Positions 60,144 through 64,000 of a stretch of 64,000 bases of DNA are shown in pieces (the first letter of the stretch is position 1; every line of letters begins with the position of its first letter). The DNA is from Tamarix chinensis. Its lineage: Eukaryota; Streptophyta; Magnoliopsida; Caryophyllales; Tamaricaceae. Location: the NCBI GenBank assembly GCA_030549775.1, contig CM060181.1:60881701-60945700 (forward strand). Direction: 5' to 3'. The notes under the pieces are model-generated. The model was not told the origin of the DNA and searched no databases. It saw only the letters and a program-made list of their open reading frames with translations. The translations under genes and the position numbers were made by a program.

Positions 60144-60350
60144 TAAATAAAGTATGTTAGAATGTTATGTATTGATCATAATGTACCACTATATTATCAA
60201 TGCAATAAATATCCTATCAGGAAGGTTAAAAAATGTATTTAAAAAAAACCAACACACATATCATATGTTATAATATTATTATTCTCATTGCCTTCTTTTC
60301 CTTCCCCCCTTGTTTTAGGATTGGTTTCAGGATTTGATACATATATTACT

Positions 60351-63300
60351 TCACAATCCAGTGTAATCCATCTTCATATCTACATAGGTTGGATTATTGT
60401 CTTTCGCACTAGCAACATACATTACCTCAGCCACTAAAGTTACCCCACTATTCTGCATTGTACTATTCTCATCTTGTTCTTTTGTATAAAAAGTATAACC
60501 GCTGATCACATAACTGGTATATGAAAAAACTTCGTAACGAGTTTTCTTAGACAACTAATACAGGGTTTCAGAAATTGAAGTTGGGGAGTGTCCGATGAGT
60601 GGAATGATGCAATATCTTATCCAATCAATAAAGGAAAGATTATATTTATTGATTATCCATTTCTCAATCTTTTATGGATTTTTAATCCATAAAGAAAGCA
60701 TATGTTCTTCAATATACGGCTGAACATCATCACTGTTGTGTAATACATATAGATGTGTTTTACGGAACATGTCAAGGTCTACATGCCTAAACTATTTTCC
60801 CCTAATACCTTGTCCTTAGATTTTGCCTGCATGTGGAGACTTAGGAATACCAAGAGCTTCAGCATTTGACAAGTACTTCGTGCAAAACTCAATTGCCTCT
60901 TCCACAAGGTAACTCTCAATAATACATCCTTCTGGCCGATATCGATTCTTCACATAACTTTTTATCAACTTCATAAACCATTCAAAGAGGTACATCCAGT
61001 GCCTATGAATAGGTCCTATAATTTTTATCTCATAAACTAAATGAACAGTTAGATGTACCATAATTTCAAAGAATGAGGGTGGAAAATACATTTCAAGCTG
61101 GCACAAAGTAATCACAATCCCTCTTTGCAAGGCATGCAAAATATCAGGATGTATGACTTTAGAGAAAATAGCGTTAAAGAACCAACAAAGCCTCTTGATA
61201 GTAATTCAAACACGGTTTGGCAAAATTCCACGTATAGCTACCGGCAACAAGTGCTGCATCAAAATATGACAATCATGAGACTTCATGTTAATTAATTTCA
61301 ACTCTTTCATCTACATGAGCCTTCTGACATTTGAAGAATACCCTTCCTAAACCTTGACACTGTTAAAGAATTCACAAAATGAAATTTTCTCTTTTTTGGA
61401 AAGAGTATGACACACCGGTGGTAAATATGTTCTTCCTCCATTGTATTGCAGTGCCACTTCCTCTCTAATACCCATTTCTTCAATATCCATTCAAGCATTG
61501 ATGTCATCTTTAGTCTTGTGTGGAACATTAAGTAATGTACTAACAAGACTGTCACATATATTTTTCTCAATATTCATCACATCAAAGGCATGTCTCACGT
61601 ACAGAGATTCCCAATAAGGAAGGTCGAAGAATATTGACATCTTATTCCACCCAATTGATGGAGGCTTATCTTTATTCTTCTTTCCAAACTCGACAGTTAA
61701 ATATTCCATCTTCAGCCACACTTGTCAATCCGTCAATCGAATTGGTGCTTGCCCTTCTTCTCGGAAGCCATTGAATGCTTTTCTTTGCCTACGATAATGA
61801 TGATTCTTCGATAAAAACGTACGATACCCAAGGAAGACAGTTTTCTAGCCATGTGTTAACTGAACACATGAAGTATTCTCTTCTTATATTGGACATGCAT
61901 AATGGCCTTTCACACTATAACCTGACAAGTTGCCATACACCAAAATCTCATTTATAGTATAGAATAACATTGCTCTCAAAGTGAAATTTTCTTTACTATA
62001 TGCATCAAATACTTCAACGCCCATGCCGACAAGAACTTCAAATCATCGGTCAAAGGTGCTAAATAAACATCAATATCATTCCCCAGTTGGTTTGGCCCTG
62101 TAATGAGTAAAGATAGCATCATATACTTACGTTTCATGTAGAGCCACAGAGGTAGTTTGTATATAACCAAAATCACTGGCCATAAACTGTAGGTGCCTTG
62201 ATTGTGCGGATTCATTCCATCTGCAAAAAGTGCAAGGTGCACATTTCTTGCTTCTTTACCGAATTTAGGGAACAAGTTATCAATTGTCATCCATTGTGGA
62301 GAATCAAATGGATGTCTAAGAAGCTCATCATCTATCTTCTCATCAGTATGCCATCTTAAGTTATTGGCATCTTCAATATCATTAAACATCCGTCTTAATC
62401 TTATTATTATTGGAAAATACCATAAAACCTTAGCGGACACCTTGTTCTTCTTGTATCGTGGTGCTTTGCATTCAGGATTAGGACAACTATCCAAAGACTC
62501 ATTGTCATTGCTAAATAAAATACAATCATTAGGGCATGCATGTATCTTCTCATAACTCATGTCCATAGAGGAAATAATCTTCTTCGCTTCATACGTACGA
62601 TCGGATATAACATTGTCATTAGGAAGCTTATCCTTTACAAGTGTTAATAATTCCATGAAACTCTTATTAGTCCATCCGTTATATGCTTTGAAGTTGTACA
62701 ACCTTAAAGTCACGGATAATCAAGTAAATGTCTCACAATCACTGTACAAAAGTTTCTCCGTGTCATTCAATGACTTCTCGAATATTTTTGGACAATCCCA
62801 AACACTTTGCTCAACCTTTTGAGTCATCTCCTCTAATGAATGTCCCTCATAGTTCTCAAATGATGATCCACTAATATCCTCCTAACATTGTCATTATCAT
62901 ATTTAGGCTCTATTTCATTATGTCGTATTTAACAAGTGTAACTTGTATCAAGTCCATATACAAAAAAATGATCTATCAAATCATCAGCGTTGACATGTTG
63001 AATATAAGAAATGTTATTGCTAAATAAAATACAATCATTAGGACATGCATGTATCTTCTCATTACTCATGCCCAAAGAGGAAAAAATATTCTTTGCTTCA
63101 TAGGTACGATCGGGTAGAATGTTGTCATTTGGAAGCATATCCTTTACAAGTGTCAATAATTCTATGAAACTATTATAAGTCCATCCGTTACATGATTTTA
63201 TGTTATACAACCTTAATGTAGCGGATAATCAAGTAAATGTCTCACAATCACTGTACAAAAGTTTCTCTGAGTCATTAAATAACTTCTTGAACATTTTTGG

Positions 63301-63647
63301 ACAATCCCAAACACTTTGCTCAACCTTTTGAGTCATCTCCTCTGATGAATGTCCCTCATAGTTCTCAAATGATGATCCACTATTGTCCTCCTAACATAGT
63401 CATTATCATAATTAGACTCTGTTTCACCATGCCATATTTAACAAGTGTAACTTATATCAAGTCCATACACAAAAAAATGATCTATCAAATGATCAGCGTT
63501 GATACATTGAATATAAGCATAGTTCAAACAATGACAGACTATCCTACTAGAGTCCCAAGCATGTTCAACTGCAAACTTGATGAAAAACTCCACTCTTTCA
63601 TTATATTCTCTAGACAAATGATTTGTAGACAACCATTTCCGATCCAT
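60351..63647 (-). pseudogene. TNP2-type CACTA transposase, with internal duplication and nonsense codons
   Basis: Start ATG at 63645-63647 opens MDRKWLSTNHLSREYNERVE and CHCLNYAY, a transposase-associated N-terminal domain with Cys pair. The TNP2 (Transposase_21) core is in the 245-codon frame 61976-62713: CPNDCILF, SCPNPECKAPRY, WHTDEKID, FPKFGKEARNVHLALFADGM, SLWPVILVIYKLPLWL, MMLSLLITGPNQLGNDIDVYLAPL. 61491-61721 continues with FFDLPYWESLYVRHAFDVMN and IEKNICDSLVSTLLN. 61139-61300 reads INMKSHDCHILMQHLLPVAI and RLCWFFNAIFSKVI with two stops. 60816-61139 is DUF4218-like (CQLEMYFPPSFFEIMVHL, RYRPEGCIIESYLVEEAIEF), and 60351-60554 is DUF4216-like (YVISGYTFYTK, NSGVTLVAE). The domain order is that of an intact family member, but stops and the 509-bp duplication make this copy defective. 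Confidence 0.88.
62501..63518. repeat. Direct tandem duplication, unit ~509 bp, inside the transposase gene
   Basis: Copy 1 is about 62501-63009 and copy 2 about 63010-63518. Matching landmarks are CTAAATAAAATACAATCATT (62511 and 63020), CTCATAGTTCTCAAATGATG (62847 and 63356) and AATATAAG (63001 and 63510), each offset 509 bp. Copies differ at scattered sites (for example the ORFs of 62929-63210 and 61976-62713 share NGWT-SF-ELLTLVKD-LPND and HACPNDCILFSN), so the event is not very recent. It repeats the N-terminal part of the TNP2 region and adds stops. Confidence 0.92.
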
Positions 63648-63773
63648 AGTTTTTCAATCTAGATGCATCCCACACAAAATTAATTATTATAAATCAATTG
63701 AATTATAAGTTTAAGAATTCACAAATCGCTCGTGCTTAGAAAGAATTAATCTCAAATGTATCATGCTATTCTG

Positions 63774-63795
63774 CATATATATATATATATATATA
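63774..63795. repeat. (AT)n microsatellite upstream of the transposase start
   Basis: Eleven AT units about 130 bp upstream of the transposase ATG, in the presumed leader or promoter. No TATA box can be singled out because of it. The rest of 63648-64000 is AT-rich with no subterminal AACGGTT repeats, so the CACTA 5' end is further to the right. Confidence 0.85.
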
Positions 63796-64000
63796 CGAAT
63801 CATGCTAATACATTTCCAAAAAGATATTAATACTCAAACTGCTCATACTTAGAAAAAATTCATATATGTATACATACATACATAGCAAAACATTGTACAA
63901 TGGTTCAAATTACAAAAGATATACATACTACGGGATTAAAGCAATAGCAGCACTATATATATCAAAAGGTTGCTACAGCCCAAACACCTAACAAAGAAAA

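Larger units (their letters stand above)
51454..64000 (-). mobile_element. Large CACTA (En/Spm) element, 3' part; 5' end beyond the window
   Basis: The terminus CACTACCCTGGGAAGAAG at 51454 is followed by TAATAACGGTT-type subterminal repeats (to 51504, then 56215-56640 after a solo LTR insertion), and then by two minus-strand gene sets: a protease-ended accessory gene (57030-60143) and a TNP2-type transposase (60351-63647). This order fits plant CACTA elements, with the gene 5' ends facing the missing terminus at the right. Without the 4.7-kb LTR the visible part is 7.8 kb. The coding regions carry nonsense codons, so this copy is probably defective, although it is the likely relative of the parent of the small element at 21670. 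Confidence 0.88.

Noticed and set aside
62202..62822. Plus-strand ORFs of 117 and 87 codons
   Set aside because: Antisense shadows of the TNP2 transposase coding region.

Overview
The window is a stretch of angiosperm nuclear DNA made almost entirely of transposable elements nested in one another. The base is AT-rich (A+T runs, poly-T tracts), with GC/CT-rich islands that belong to long terminal repeats. I find no intact host gene, tRNA, rRNA, CRISPR array or bacterial feature. Every long coding region is a decayed transposon polyprotein with in-frame stops. The species cannot be named from this sequence. The elements are Ty3/gypsy chromovirus-like elements with TGTAACACC-type LTRs (resembling the Tekay/Del group) and CACTA (En/Spm) DNA transposons, which points to a plant with a large, repeat-rich genome.

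Layout. 1-1464: the 3' end of a gypsy LTR. 1465-5038: unassigned sequence with a weak coiled-coil coding remnant. 5039-17579: two consecutive LTR-like blocks, the second followed by an initiator-Met tRNA primer-binding site (11984-11996), then gag, an LTR inserted in reverse (13194-16512), and reverse transcriptase (gypsy element 1). 17580-27066: a second gypsy element (LTR, gag, protease, RT, RNase H, integrase, chromodomain-like tail). Its gag/protease is interrupted by a 2.07-kb non-autonomous CACTA element with an ATA target duplication. 27178-30409: an LTR of the kind seen at 8597-11980. 30410-35230: a short tandem repeat split by a 4.56-kb solo LTR with TATGA duplications. 35168-39515: T-rich sequence with a possible copia-like remnant. 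39516-46672: reverse-oriented LTR pieces and a forward 5' LTR. 46675-49620: gypsy element 3 (primer-binding site, gag, protease, RT), truncated before integrase. 49620-51009: unassigned sequence with a degenerate GACTAGTT repeat.

From 51010 to the window edge there is a deep nest. An old CACTA terminus holds a shortened LTR. A large CACTA element (51454 to beyond 64000) lies next to that LTR, and a 4.7-kb solo LTR (51505-56214, ATAAC duplications) sits inside the large CACTA. This CACTA carries two minus-strand gene sets. One is a TNP2-type transposase, which has a 509-bp internal tandem duplication. The other is a second gene with a plant-transposase-like N-terminus and a C48/Ulp1-like cysteine protease end that keeps its His, Asp and Cys residues. 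The small CACTA element at 21670-23741 is a deletion derivative of the same family: it shares the termini, the AACGGTT subterminal repeats and the sequence just downstream of the protease exon.

Functionally nothing here looks able to act alone. All three gypsy polyproteins are riddled with stops, and two of them have altered RT catalytic aspartates. The CACTA transposase also has nonsense codons. The window mainly records insertion order: gypsy elements first, then CACTA, then LTR insertions reduced to solo LTRs.
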